Assembly: GCA_938082545.1 (NCBI GenBank)
Contig: CALKCL010000011.1
Coordinates: 62,001-126,000 of the forward strand
Direction: 5' to 3'
Origin: an uncultured Gammaproteobacteria bacterium
GTDB lineage: Bacteria > Pseudomonadota > Gammaproteobacteria > Ga0077536
DNA: 64,000 nt
Shown in pieces: positions 18,114-27,262 of this stretch. The notes under the pieces are model-generated. The model did not search any database. It was not told the origin of the DNA and worked only from the letters and a program-made list of their open reading frames with translations. The translations under genes were made by a program, and so were the position numbers. The first letter of the stretch is position 1, and every line of letters begins with the position of its first letter.

Positions 18114-18950
18114 TTAACCCCAATTTTTTACTTTCCAAGCCAACCAGAGCTTCCGTATAGGGAGGAGCTCCATCCTGTTCTCCAATATGCAACAATTTTT
18201 TTTTAATGCTAAATCTAATACTTGCAGGTTTATTTCTGCCTGTGTGGCGAAAAACTTACCGCGTTTTCTCAGATTCCGGCTGAGTTGGGATAATGTGGAA
18301 ATCAAGTCACTTTTCACTATGGTAATCTGACTCTCGAGGAATCGCTCAAGTTGTGAAGACGATCGGCTGCTACGAATACTTTGCGGAGTTAACCCGCAGG
18401 CTCCCATATCCAGCTCACAAAAATATAAAGTTGGCGAATTCCGGTGATCTCTAAGGCCAATTATCGCGTTTGAGCGCTCGATAGCGCACGTCAGATTTAG
18501 TATCAAGTCTATGTCATCACAAGAGTATATTTCAAATAATTGAGCCATCAGGGTCACCAAGTCCGAATTTAGATGGCGCAAATGCTTTGTTACTGCGCTG
18601 CGGTCAAAAAAGCTCTTCGCGGTGACGTCTTCAAAAGTGTCTGCGGTCAAGGCTATCAAAACGTCCATTAGATGAGCTCTAGACAGTTCATTTAAGGTTA
18701 AAGCTTTGGTTAATGGGTGTCGACTCAGGCGTTCCTTGGTGCGTTTAAATTCCTCGATCCACCAGGCTAACTTGGCACGGGCAATGTCAGGTTCGCTACA
18801 GGATTCTGGGATGTGACTAACTTCTCTCCGAAGCATCTCAATTGAGCATGCCTGACTGCGTATTTCTTTATTTAGGTAGAGAGCCGCGTAATAGAGATCG
18901 CTACCTTCTTTGAATTGAGCTCCGACCTTGTTAGCGATGGCACTACTCAT
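18114..18950 (-). CDS. Squalene/phytoene synthase-fold protein, NDUFAF6-like
   Basis: All-helical protein of 278 residues in the SQS/PSY superfamily: SDLYYAALYLNKEIRSQ, then IARAKLAWWIEEF and HPLTKAL. The first aspartate-rich catalytic motif expected of a true synthase (DxxxD in helix after the arginine) is replaced by REVSHIPESC, so prenyl condensation is doubtful. It resembles the non-enzymatic NDUFAF6 (complex I assembly factor) type. It overlaps gph by eight bases and runs toward the sdh operon, 88 bases before the DUF1674 gene. Function is inferred only from homology class and context. Confidence 0.7.
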   Translation of the reverse strand: MSSAIANKVGAQFKEGSDLYYAALYLNKEIRSQACSIEMLRREVSHIPESCSEPDIARAKLAWWIEEFKRTKERLSRHPLTKALTLNELSRAHLMDVLIALTADTFEDVTAKSFFDRSAVTKHLRHLNSDLVTLMAQLFEIYSCDDIDLILNLTCAIERSNAIIGLRDHRNSPTLYFCELDMGACGLTPQSIRSSRSSSQLERFLESQITIVKSDLISTLSQLSRNLRKRGKFFATQAEINLQVLDLALKKNCCILENRMELLPIRKLWLAWKVKNWG

Positions 18951-19617
18951 CTGGTGATTCCGCTAGGTCAACTAAGAGATCGAGAGGAGAGTCGATGCTT
19001 CTGTCGGCTTTCCATAGAGACGGCTTGTCAGTGGGATCTATATATCCGTAGAGCGCAACTATTGCTTTCATTTGCGCTGCGTTGGCAGCGACAATATCTC
19101 GCTCGTCATCTCCAATGTATATGCACTCAGACCGTTCTGCCTGGAGGGTGTTCATCGCTGCATACAATGGCTCAGGATGAGGCTTATAGTGGGCCGTGGT
19201 ATCTCCTGAAATAATGCATCCAGCTCTTTGCGAAAGTTTTAATTTTGCTAAAAGAGGGTTAGTTAACGAGGTGATTTTATTCGTTACAATTCCCCAAACC
19301 CTCTCGGTCGACTCGATTGCTTTTAAAACCTCCTCTATACCCGGGAACAGAGTGGTGTGGTTTCCAATATTTTCTTCATAGAGCTCCAAGAATTCTTGTC
19401 TTAGTAACTCGATCTCGCTGGCATTCGTAACATGAGGAAAGCCTAGCTCAATGATTTTTTTGCTACCCTTTGAGACTTGATTACGAACGATATCAGGCGG
19501 GAGCACTGAAAAACCATACCTTTCGCGTAAGTTATTAATACAGCGCTCGAGCTCTGGCGCTGTATCTAACAATGTCCCATCTAGGTCGAAAAGGATAACC
19601 CGTGGTAGCGCAGCCAT
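18943..19617 (-). CDS. gph: HAD-family phosphoglycolate phosphatase-like enzyme
   Basis: Haloacid dehalogenase phosphatase, 224 residues, cytosolic. Seen: nucleophile motif DLDGTLLDT at residues 9-17, motif II in GIVTNK, motif III lysine in HYKPHPEPL and the acidic motif IV in YIGDDERDI. The order ubiG-gph supports 2-phosphoglycolate as substrate, which arises from DNA repair and RuBP oxygenation. ATG 19617 is used because the frame further upstream lies inside ubiG and has no homology. Confidence 0.88.
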   Translation of the reverse strand: MAALPRVILFDLDGTLLDTAPELERCINNLRERYGFSVLPPDIVRNQVSKGSKKIIELGFPHVTNASEIELLRQEFLELYEENIGNHTTLFPGIEEVLKAIESTERVWGIVTNKITSLTNPLLAKLKLSQRAGCIISGDTTAHYKPHPEPLYAAMNTLQAERSECIYIGDDERDIVAANAAQMKAIVALYGYIDPTDKPSLWKADRSIDSPLDLLVDLAESPDE

Positions 19618-19622
19618 CAGGT

Positions 19623-20324
19623 CTAGCTTTTTTCTTTTATAAAAGTAGCTAAGTAGTTGACTATGGGAGGCCCTCCAATCTTTGTCGAACGAGTCAGTGG
19701 GTTGTAGTAGAGGCCGCTGACATCTTGCAGCTCTAAATTGACGTGCCTTGCCCATTTTGCTATTTCTGAAGGTTTTAGGAATCGAGAATAGTCATGTGTC
19801 CCTATAGGAAGAAGCTTGAGGATGTATTCTGCAGCAACAATCCCTAGAGCATAGGAAACAGGATTCCTATTGAGCGTTGATATGACTAAGGTTCCTCCTG
19901 GCTTTAATAGTCTTTCACAATCGGCAATAAGTGCTTCCGGATCTGGAACATGTTCTATTAGCTCGAGACAAGTCACGAGGTCGAAGCTTTCCTCATGGCT
20001 AGTTGCGGTGGCATTAGATAGTTCAACCCTGTAGTCTATCGTTTGTCCATTATCTAGAGCATGCTTTTTTGCGATTTTGATTAGATTTTCCGCAGCATCG
20101 ACTCCGCTAACGTGAGCTCCTTGATTCGCTAATCCTTCTGTAAGGATACCCCCACCGCACCCTATATCACAGGCGACACAGCCTTTTAGCTCGGTAAATT
20201 GTTTAATGTATCCTATTCTTTTGGGGTTGATGTCGTGTAGCGTTTTTAGTGGTCCTTCGGGATCCCACCAACTATGATCGAGACTATTGAATTTTTCTTT
20301 TTCTTGTTCGTCGAGATTAGTCAT
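19623..20324 (-). CDS. ubiG: Ubiquinone biosynthesis O-methyltransferase UbiG
   Basis: SAM-dependent enzyme that performs both O-methylations in ubiquinone synthesis. 233 residues. Seen: the N-terminal FNSLDHSWWDPEGPLKTLHDINPKRI block typical of UbiG, SAM motif I DIGCGGGILTE near residue 53, the acidic motif VDAAENLI, and the late HDYSRFLKPSEIAKW. It heads the gph and NDUFAF6-like genes on the same strand, and so lies upstream of the quinone-using succinate dehydrogenase genes. Confidence 0.95.
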   Translation of the reverse strand: MTNLDEQEKEKFNSLDHSWWDPEGPLKTLHDINPKRIGYIKQFTELKGCVACDIGCGGGILTEGLANQGAHVSGVDAAENLIKIAKKHALDNGQTIDYRVELSNATATSHEESFDLVTCLELIEHVPDPEALIADCERLLKPGGTLVISTLNRNPVSYALGIVAAEYILKLLPIGTHDYSRFLKPSEIAKWARHVNLELQDVSGLYYNPLTRSTKIGGPPIVNYLATFIKEKS

Positions 20325-20513
20325 TGAATTCTTATTTTTAGTAATTTTCCACTGAGTTATAGTAATGATTACGATCGAGATACCGACTTGGATTAAAATT
20401 TTACTACTCTTTTGAGAATTAATCTTTTATTTCAGCCCGTTCATAGGCTATTAAACATTCCCCAAGTTACAATGTTAAACTACATTTTAGTTAGAACTGT
20501 TACGGACATGAAT

Positions 20514-21914
20514 ATGACTTTAAAAACGCTATACGATAAGATTTGGGATGGACATTTAGTTTGCTCCACTGATGACGGGGGGGCGCTAATTTACATTGAC
20601 CGGCATCTGACGCACGAAGTGACTTCGCCTCAAGCCTTTGAGGGGTTAGAGTTAGCGGGCCGAGCTTTATGGCGTGTTCTTTCCCACAAAGCTGTGTCCG
20701 ATCATAATGTCCCTACTGTTGATGTGACTAATATCACTGATCCCATTGCTCAGCTGCAGCTGGATACACTATCTAAAAATTGCGAGCAACATGGAATCCT
20801 TCATCATGATATCGGGGCGGCTCAACAAGGCATTGTGCATGTGACCGGTCCGGAGCAGGGTTGGTGCCTGCCTGGGATGACGATTGTTTGCGGAGATTCC
20901 CATACGTCAACCAATGGCGCTTTAGCAGCGTTGGCTTTTGGAATAGGGACTTCGGAGGTTGAGCATGTGATGGCGACTCAGTGCTTACGTCTTCGTAAGG
21001 CTAAAAATATGCGTATCACAGTGAATAATGAACTTTGTATCGGTGTCTCAGCGAAAGATCTCATTCTTCATATCATTGGCCTCCTTGGCACAGCTGGAGC
21101 GACGGGCTATACGATAGAGTATGCTGGTGAAGCTATTAGAATGCTTAGTATGGAAAGTCGGATGACTATTTGTAACATGTCCATAGAAGCTGGGGCCAGA
21201 GCAGGGTTAGTTGCGTTCGATAACACTACGATGGAGTATGTGAAAGGACGTCCGTTTGCCCCAATAGGCAACCAATGGCAGGATGCTTTAACTGCCTGGG
21301 GCAATCTGCACTCTGATGAAGGAGCTAGTTTTGATTTAGAGCTGGAGGTAGATGCAAAAGATGTAGAGCCGCAGGTTTCTTGGGGGACGTCCCCGGAGAT
21401 GGTGACTTCAATCAATGGAAGTGTGCCTGATCCCGAGCACGTTGATGACAGTATGAAACAAGTAGGCATGAAAAACGCATTATCGTACATGGATTTAGTC
21501 CCAGGTACCCCTATTATAGAAATTCAGGTAGATAAAGTGTTTATCGGTTCTTGTACCAACTCGCGGATCGAAGATCTCCGGATTGCGGCTTCGGTAGCCA
21601 AAGGTCGGAAGCGTGCTGAAAATGTTAAAGCTGTGCTTGTTGTACCTGGATCGGGTCTGGTTAAAGCTCAAGCCGAGAAAGAAGGACTGGATGTTATTTT
21701 TAAGGATGCTGGCTTTGAATGGCGTGAGCCTGGTTGTTCCATGTGTCTTGGAATGAATGCCGATCAGCTAGACGAAGGAGAACGGTGTGCGAGCACGTCG
21801 AATAGGAATTTTGAAGGCAGACAAGGTCGGGGAGGGCGGACACATTTGGTCAGTCCGGCTATGGCTTCGGCGGCTGGTGTTTTCGGTCATTTTGTTGATG
21901 TGAGAGGTCTATAA
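20514..21914 (+). CDS. leuC: 3-isopropylmalate dehydratase large subunit
   Basis: Aconitase-family [4Fe-4S] enzyme that isomerises 2- to 3-isopropylmalate in leucine synthesis, with LeuD. 466 residues, identical to E. coli length. Seen: [40 protein letters not shown], cluster cysteine in FIGSCTNSR and the pair in [12 protein letters not shown] 20514 matches the family start (MTLKTLYDK); an in-frame extension to 20412 lies in AT-rich leader. Divergent from ubiG. Confidence 0.97.
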   Translation: MTLKTLYDKIWDGHLVCSTDDGGALIYIDRHLTHEVTSPQAFEGLELAGRALWRVLSHKAVSDHNVPTVDVTNITDPIAQLQLDTLSKNCEQHGILHHDIGAAQQGIVHVTGPEQGWCLPGMTIVCGDSHTSTNGALAALAFGIGTSEVEHVMATQCLRLRKAKNMRITVNNELCIGVSAKDLILHIIGLLGTAGATGYTIEYAGEAIRMLSMESRMTICNMSIEAGARAGLVAFDNTTMEYVKGRPFAPIGNQWQDALTAWGNLHSDEGASFDLELEVDAKDVEPQVSWGTSPEMVTSINGSVPDPEHVDDSMKQVGMKNALSYMDLVPGTPIIEIQVDKVFIGSCTNSRIEDLRIAASVAKGRKRAENVKAVLVVPGSGLVKAQAEKEGLDVIFKDAGFEWREPGCSMCLGMNADQLDEGERCASTSNRNFEGRQGRGGRTHLVSPAMASAAGVFGHFVDVRGL

Positions 21915-21917
21915 ACT

Positions 21918-22556
21918 ATGGAAAAATTTACTCAGGTCAAACGTGTTGTTGTACCTATTGATAGGCCAAATGTTGACACTGATGCAATTATTCCTAAGCA
22001 GTTTTTGAAATCCATTAAGAGAACTGGCTTTGGGCCGAATTTATTTGATGAGTGGCGTTATCTCGATGCCGGTGTTCCGGGTGTGGATAACTCAGACAGA
22101 CCATTGAATACGGCTTTTTCTTTAAATAAGTCGCGGTATGCTGACGCAGGGGTTTTGTTGGCTAGAGAGAATTTTGGGTGCGGATCTTCACGCGAACATG
22201 CACCTTGGGCCCTATACGACTATGGGATTAGGGCTATTATTGCACCTAGCTTTGCAGATATTTTTTTTAACAACTCCTGTAAAAACGGCTTATTGCCTAT
22301 AGTCTTGGATTCTATGAAAGTAGATCAACTATTTCTCGAAGTTGAAGCTAACCCAGGATACGAACTTGAGATCGATCTTGAGGCGTGTTTGGTCACTACA
22401 CCTGCGGGAGCGGAGTTACCGTTCGATTTTGACGATGGACTGAGGTTTCGGCTACTCAATGGCTTGGACGACATTGGAATTACCCTGCAAAACGAATCAG
22501 ACATTCGAGATTATGAGGATCGCCGTATGAAAGAATGCCCCTGGCTTTTCTCGTAG
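21918..22556 (+). CDS. leuD: 3-isopropylmalate dehydratase small subunit
   Basis: Swivelling domain partner of LeuC, 212 residues. Seen: [27 protein letters not shown] at the N-terminus and the substrate-binding loop [15 protein letters not shown] near residue 86, followed by [21 protein letters not shown]. It starts three bases after leuC. leuB, which often follows, is absent: the next gene is convergent. Confidence 0.97.
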   Translation: MEKFTQVKRVVVPIDRPNVDTDAIIPKQFLKSIKRTGFGPNLFDEWRYLDAGVPGVDNSDRPLNTAFSLNKSRYADAGVLLARENFGCGSSREHAPWALYDYGIRAIIAPSFADIFFNNSCKNGLLPIVLDSMKVDQLFLEVEANPGYELEIDLEACLVTTPAGAELPFDFDDGLRFRLLNGLDDIGITLQNESDIRDYEDRRMKECPWLFS

Positions 22557-22567
22557 CTCGTTAATCG

Positions 22568-24214
22568 TTAAAGGCTTCCCATGGCTTCAGCCTGTGCTCT
22601 TAATTTAAATTTTTGAATTTTTCCAGTTGACGTCTTGGGTAAATCGGTAAAAATCACGGTTTTGGGGGACTTAAATTTAGCTATTTTTTCTTTGCAGTAA
22701 TTAATTATTTCCTGTTCTGTGGTTTTCACACTTGTGGTCTTAAGCGTCACAAAAGCGCAAGGAGTTTCTCCCCATTTGTCATCGGGTCTTGCGACAACTG
22801 CGGCTTCCAAGATAGACGGATGCTTATACAGCAATTCTTCTACTTCTATGGAAGAGATGTTTTCACCGCCAGATATAATGATGTCTTTAGAACGGTCTTT
22901 AATTTGAAGATAACCGTCTGGATGCATTACAGCTAGATCTCCGGAATGAAAATAACCACCGCGCAGAGATTCCTCTGTTGCACTTGGGTTTTTGAGATAG
23001 CCTCTCATCACAACATTGCCTTTAAACATAATTTCACCAATTGTTTCGCCATCCCGCGGCACCGGTATCATTGTTTCGGGATCCATGACATCTAGATCCT
23101 GAAGCACGGGATACCGCACCCCTTGGCGGATCAATGTCTCTGCATATTCATCTTCGTTAAGTGTCGCCCAGTCGTCTTGGGGAGCGTTGAAGACTGCTGG
23201 GCCATAGGTTTCGGTTAATCCATAGGTATGCGTAATGTGGAATCCTGCTTTTTCGGTCGCTTTTAGCACAGCGGCAGGAGGTGCTGCTCCGGCGGTCATT
23301 ACTTCTACTAGATGAGGAAGTGGCTTTGTGTCCTTGGGATCAGCGTTGACAATGAAATTCAAGACAATCGGTGCACCACAAAAATGAGTTACCTCATGTT
23401 TCTCAATTGCATCATAAATGTTTTTCGCAGCAATTTTTCGTAGGCAAATATTTGTTCCCGCCAATGCGGCTATAGTCCATGGAAAAGTCCAGCCACAGCA
23501 GTGAAACATTGGGAGGGTCCATAGATAAGTTGGGTGGTGTGTCATATTCCATGCCGTTGCACAGCCGATAGCATTTAGGTAGGCTCCTCGGTGGTGATAA
23601 ACAACTCCTTTCGGGTTCCCCGTAGTCCCTGATGTATAGCATAGCGCCATGGCTTGCCATTCATCTGTGGGTAGCGTCCATGGAGCTTCTGGGTCGCCTG
23701 TTGCTAGAAAATCTTCATACTCAATTTCACCTATCTTCTCGTGAGACATAGCTTCCGGATCTGAAATATCAATCACGTACGGCTTATTTTTGCATTTAGT
23801 GAGGGCTTCTTTCACGACATGAGAAAACTCGGTGTCGGTAATAAGAATCCTTGCTTCTCCATGGTCAAGAATGAATGCGATCGCATCGCTATCTAACCTT
23901 ATATTGATAGGATTGATGACTGCTCCAGCTGCGGGTATACCGAAGAGGCACTCATAGAATGCTGGGATATTTGTGGCCAATACGGCGACCGCATCTCCTG
24001 TCTTTATTCCGTAATAAGACAGTGCTGACGATAATCTCCGGCACCTAGTAAAAGTTTCTTCCCACGTGTACTGAATATCTCCATGTACAACCGAAGTACG
24101 ATTTGGATACACGGCAGCCGCTCTTTCAACCCAGCTAAGTGGAGAAAGTGCAGCGTAGTTTGCGGCATTTTTATCCAGATCTCGCTCGTAGATATGTCCT
24201 GAAGAAGTAGTCAT
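22568..24214 (-). CDS. AMP-forming acyl-CoA synthetase, DmdB-like group
   Basis: ANL-superfamily ligase that activates a carboxylic acid to its CoA thioester. 548 residues. Seen: P-loop YTSGTTGNPKGV near residue 192, the FHCCGWTFPW stretch, THTYGLTETYGP, the hinge region SGDLAVMHPDGYLQIKDRSKDIIISGGENISS and catalytic C-terminal lysine in PKTSTGKIQKF. The cysteine/tryptophan stretch is common to medium-chain and 3-methylmercaptopropionyl-CoA (DmdB) ligases; the exact acid is not decidable. It lies 38 bases after a crotonase gene and probably acts with it. Confidence 0.85.
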   Translation of the reverse strand: MTTSSGHIYERDLDKNAANYAALSPLSWVERAAAVYPNRTSVVHGDIQYTWEETFTRCRRLSSALSYYGIKTGDAVAVLATNIPAFYECLFGIPAAGAVINPINIRLDSDAIAFILDHGEARILITDTEFSHVVKEALTKCKNKPYVIDISDPEAMSHEKIGEIEYEDFLATGDPEAPWTLPTDEWQAMALCYTSGTTGNPKGVVYHHRGAYLNAIGCATAWNMTHHPTYLWTLPMFHCCGWTFPWTIAALAGTNICLRKIAAKNIYDAIEKHEVTHFCGAPIVLNFIVNADPKDTKPLPHLVEVMTAGAAPPAAVLKATEKAGFHITHTYGLTETYGPAVFNAPQDDWATLNEDEYAETLIRQGVRYPVLQDLDVMDPETMIPVPRDGETIGEIMFKGNVVMRGYLKNPSATEESLRGGYFHSGDLAVMHPDGYLQIKDRSKDIIISGGENISSIEVEELLYKHPSILEAAVVARPDDKWGETPCAFVTLKTTSVKTTEQEIINYCKEKIAKFKSPKTVIFTDLPKTSTGKIQKFKLRAQAEAMGSL

Positions 24215-24252
24215 ATATATTTCCCTGAGTAAAATTTTGCTGTCTTGATAGT

Positions 24253-25056
24253 TTACTTATTGTCCCATTTTGGTGGACGCTTTTCCAAAAAAGCTGATAG
24301 ACCTTCTTGTCCGTCCGTCGAAAGAAGGTTGCAGACTAAATCTTCAGACGTTTGTTCATAGGCGTCGGGGAGATTTTTTCCGATTTGTTCGTAGAAAGAG
24401 CGTTTACCTAGCCGTGAGGTGAAGCTCGATTTCCCAGCAATCTGTTCTGCAAGCGCAGACGTTTTACTATCCAATAGATCTTCGGCTACAACGGAGTTGA
24501 TCAGACCAATTTCAGCGGCTCTTTGTGCAGAAATAAAACTTCCTGTAAGAAGCATTTCAAACGCGTGTTTTTTGGAAACTACGCGGCTTAAGGCAACAGC
24601 GGGAGTTGCGCAATAAAGCCCGTTAGAAATTCCATTCGTGGCAAATTGCGCGTTTCGGGATGCAACTGCGAGATCACAAGCTGCCACTAGCTGACAACCA
24701 GCCGCTGTGGTTATTCCTTGAACTTGGGCTATCACAGGTTGGGGGATTGTGTTGATTCTCAGCATCATCTTAGAGCAGTTAGTTAGAAGCACTCTAAAGT
24801 AGTTTTCATCATTGTTCGCGTGCATATCTTTGAGATCGTGCCCAGTAGAAAATGCTTTTCCGGTCGACTTGATTATTACTACGTGAATATCTTCACGTTG
24901 CGCAATGTCGTTTAGATTATCTGTAATTACTGCGATAACAGATTCAGTCAGTGTGTTGTATTTTTCAGGACGGTTCAGCGTTAGCTTAGCAACTCGTTCA
25001 TCTACGTCTAACAGAACAGGCTGATCACCAGTCGACTTTAAGTTTTCTGCTAGCAT
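24253..25056 (-). CDS. Enoyl-CoA hydratase/isomerase family protein (ECHDC3-like)
   Basis: Crotonase-fold protein of 267 residues. Seen: NRPEKYNTLTESV, the oxyanion-hole segment GKAFSTGHDLKDM, and the second one GITTAAGCQLVAACDLAVAS. The glutamates of classical enoyl-CoA hydratase are not present where expected; the FSTGHDLK and TAAGCQLV signatures resemble the ECHDC3 subgroup. I chose ATG 25056, which has AAAAGGAG upstream; a longer frame to 25146 lacks homology. Upstream member of a two-gene unit with the acyl-CoA ligase. Confidence 0.83.
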   Translation of the reverse strand: MLAENLKSTGDQPVLLDVDERVAKLTLNRPEKYNTLTESVIAVITDNLNDIAQREDIHVVIIKSTGKAFSTGHDLKDMHANNDENYFRVLLTNCSKMMLRINTIPQPVIAQVQGITTAAGCQLVAACDLAVASRNAQFATNGISNGLYCATPAVALSRVVSKKHAFEMLLTGSFISAQRAAEIGLINSVVAEDLLDSKTSALAEQIAGKSSFTSRLGKRSFYEQIGKNLPDAYEQTSEDLVCNLLSTDGQEGLSAFLEKRPPKWDNK

Positions 25057-25198
25057 GATATCGAGCTCCTTTTGAATGTGCGTTCTATTGTCAGTAAAAC
25101 TTTTCTGCGGCGCAAGTTTTGCGGCAATAGCTTTCAGTCTGGGCAACTATAGAAAATAGAGCTATTAGCGTTGGCATGATGGCGCTTATAATTGGTTT

Positions 25199-25495
25199 AT
25201 GAGTAACAAAGTATTCAAGCTATTAAATATTACCTCCTTAAAGCAGTTTATTCTGGTGAATCTTGTTTTTGCACTTACTGGCTCGTTATCGCTATTAGTA
25301 GCGGGCGGATTTATGGAAGTCATAGGTTTGCAACGCGACGAGATAAATACGTTCCCTTATTGGGGGATCCGGATTATCTTAGTGTTTTTCTTCTATCAGT
25401 GCCTACTATTGGCTGTATCCTTGCCGTTAGGCCAATTTTCTTACTTCAGTAAGATGCAAAAGAAAATGTTACGTCGAATTGGTATCAAAATATGA
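25199..25495 (+). CDS. Small two-span membrane protein, DUF6787-like
   Basis: 98 residues with two hydrophobic spans (FILVNLVFALTGSLSLLVAGGF and WGIRIILVFFFYQCLLLAVSLPLG), then FSKMQKKMLRRIG. The VFALTGS, FYQ and FxxxxKKMLxRIG pattern is that of the DUF6787 family, which has no known function. The stop overlaps downstream translation signals: the DNA methyltransferase frame begins within its last codons, so the two are probably co-transcribed. Confidence 0.7.
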   Translation: MSNKVFKLLNITSLKQFILVNLVFALTGSLSLLVAGGFMEVIGLQRDEINTFPYWGIRIILVFFFYQCLLLAVSLPLGQFSYFSKMQKKMLRRIGIKI

Positions 25496-26306
25496 ACACG
25501 GAGGTCTCGGTTCCTCAAACGAGAAAAAGAAGTTGGCCGCTCAAATAGAGTTAATGCAAGGCGATTGCCTTGAAATCATGGGTAAGCTTGACGCAGAGCG
25601 AGGTGCTTTCGTTGACCTGATATTTTGCGATCCCCCATACTTTCTTTCAAATGGGGGAATGACTTGTCAGAACGGAACAATGGTTAAAGTTGACAAAGGG
25701 GATTGGGATCGCTCTGAGGGATGTGAAAAAAATCTAGAGTTTAATCTCAGTTGGCTGAAAGCGTGTCAGAAATTGTTGAAGCCGGACGGCTCCATCATGG
25801 TATCTGGAACTTTTCATTCAATTTATTCCGTTGGTTTTGCAATGCAATCGCTGGGCATGAAGCTGTTGAATAACATCACGTGGCAGAAGCCGAATCCTCC
25901 CCCAAATCTATCATGCCGGTATTTCACCCATAGCACCGAGACGATCATCTGGGCAGCTAAGGATATTAATTCCAAATATAAGTTCAACTATAGCTTGATG
26001 CGAGAATTGAATAGTGGGAAGCAAATGAAAGATGTATGGGTAATGACCGCTCCAGGTAAAAAAGAGAAGGAGTATGGTAGGCATCCTACACAAAAGCCGC
26101 TTCAGCTTGTCGATCAGCTTATTCTTGCAGCAACTGACCCGAATGATCTGGTGCTGGATGCCTTTAATGGAAGTGGGACTACCGGAGTCTCTTGTATCAA
26201 CAATCAACGTCGTTACGTAGGTATTGAGCTAGATCCCACCTATATTTCTTTAAGTAAAAAACGATTTAGAGCGGCAAAAAAATCTATAAAGACGGGATTA
26301 ATATGA
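25479..26306 (+). CDS. DpnA-like DNA N6-adenine methyltransferase, no restriction partner seen
   Basis: Beta-class SAM-dependent methyltransferase, 275 residues: catalytic DPPYF at 51-55 precedes the SAM motif FNGSGTTG near 229. Stretches SNGGMTCQNG, NLSCRYFTHSTETIIWA, ELNSGKQMKDVW and HPTQKPLQL match the DpnA subgroup, whose known members methylate GATC; target here is inferred. The start is uncertain: TTG 25479 keeps a KYEHGG segment that resembles the DpnA N-terminus; TTG 25533 is possible; ATG 25554 would cut the first strand. GGAGG at 25500 serves none of them well. No endonuclease gene is adjacent. It overlaps the next gene as ATGA. Confidence 0.85.
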   Translation: MVSKYEHGGLGSSNEKKKLAAQIELMQGDCLEIMGKLDAERGAFVDLIFCDPPYFLSNGGMTCQNGTMVKVDKGDWDRSEGCEKNLEFNLSWLKACQKLLKPDGSIMVSGTFHSIYSVGFAMQSLGMKLLNNITWQKPNPPPNLSCRYFTHSTETIIWAAKDINSKYKFNYSLMRELNSGKQMKDVWVMTAPGKKEKEYGRHPTQKPLQLVDQLILAATDPNDLVLDAFNGSGTTGVSCINNQRRYVGIELDPTYISLSKKRFRAAKKSIKTGLI

Positions 26307-26689
26307 AACGTATAGTTGTTTATACCGTTCTTTTTGCTCTTGCATTTGCTTACTATTTTGCTTCAACGGAAAAGCTGGAGGAGATTGATACACGTCTTCT
26401 TAAGACAGTGCGAATGGAAAATGGTCTTGCATACGACTCCCGAGACGAGAAGATCTTGAGTGGTATTCTGGTTGAGCGCGATGGTGATGGCGCTGTGCTT
26501 GCACGAGTTTCTTACCTCTCTGGGGTACTTCATGGGACGAGTGAGTACTTTTATCGAAATGCTGGGCTGAAAGCCAGAGTGCATTATGAAAAAGGAGTTC
26601 CTGAAGGTCTTTGGGAATATTTTGATATGGATGGCGTAAAATTGAAAAGTATAAGGTACCAAAAGGGCGTCGAACTTCAGCAGCAGTGA
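26303..26689 (+). CDS. Membrane-anchored or exported MORN-repeat (YwqK-like) protein
   Basis: 128 residues with an N-terminal hydrophobic segment (IVVYTVLFALAFAYYFA) that is either a signal peptide or an anchor. The C-terminal half contains MORN-like units: YLSGVLHGTSEYFYRNAGLKARVHYEKG and VPEGLWEYFDMDG, with the G-x-W/E-Y-F pattern of YwqK-type proteins. Function unknown. It overlaps the methyltransferase by four bases, making a tight three-gene unit with DUF6787. Confidence 0.68.
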   Translation: MKRIVVYTVLFALAFAYYFASTEKLEEIDTRLLKTVRMENGLAYDSRDEKILSGILVERDGDGAVLARVSYLSGVLHGTSEYFYRNAGLKARVHYEKGVPEGLWEYFDMDGVKLKSIRYQKGVELQQQ

Positions 26690-26779
26690 GGTGCTTGGCA
26701 ATGAAAAAAATTAATGTTTGAATAATTATGAGAATTATTACTATTAGTATCGTGAGCGCGGTGCGTAGAGAGAAGGACT

Positions 26780-27256
26780 ATGAATGATAATGTAGAACAC
26801 GTTGGCGGCTGTCTTTGTGGGGAAGTCAGATATAAAGCGCTTGGACAACCAAAAGTAAAAGGTGTTTGCCACTGCAGGTATTGCCAGCTAAGAAGCGGCA
26901 GTGCATTTGGTGTTCTAGTCTATTTTTTGGAAGAAAATTTTCTAATTACCGCTGGAACCTTGGGGAGTTATAAATTTAAAAGCGGGTCTGATAATAGTTG
27001 GAATAATGAGTTTTGTCAGAATTGTGGGACTACCATACTGAGCCGTTTAGAAATTTTTCCGGGAATGGTAGGAATCATGGGTGGGACATTCGATCCGCCT
27101 ACTTTTTGGTATGACCTCGATAAAGAAGTATTTGTTCGCTCTAAAGCACATTTCGTGGGAGAGATCGAAGCGGTCGGCCACGAAGAAACATTTTTTAGCC
27201 ATGATCCAAAACGTGCTGAAAGCAAGAGATTGGAAGGCTCAGAAATGACCAGCTAG
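26780..27256 (+). CDS. GFA/CENP-V family zinc protein
   Basis: 158-residue protein of the glutathione-dependent formaldehyde-activating (GFA) family. Zinc ligands are visible: GGCLCGEVRY near residue 10, CHCRYCQLRSGSAF near residue 31, and FCQNCGTTI near residue 79. Few members have a proven activity, so formaldehyde handling should not be assumed. GAGAAGGA precedes the ATG. A 7-bp inverted repeat (AATAATT 26721 / AATTATT 26733) lies between it and the MORN gene. Confidence 0.85.
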   Translation: MNDNVEHVGGCLCGEVRYKALGQPKVKGVCHCRYCQLRSGSAFGVLVYFLEENFLITAGTLGSYKFKSGSDNSWNNEFCQNCGTTILSRLEIFPGMVGIMGGTFDPPTFWYDLDKEVFVRSKAHFVGEIEAVGHEETFFSHDPKRAESKRLEGSEMTS

Positions 27257-27262
27257 TCGTGT

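Noticed and set aside
22568-25056. Firm annotation as DmdB/DmdD of DMSP demethylation
   Set aside because: dmdA and dmdC are not present and the crotonase looks like ECHDC3; kept as a general ligase/crotonase pair.
26721-26739. 7-bp inverted repeat after the MORN gene as a terminator
   Set aside because: AT-only stem without a T tract; too weak to call.
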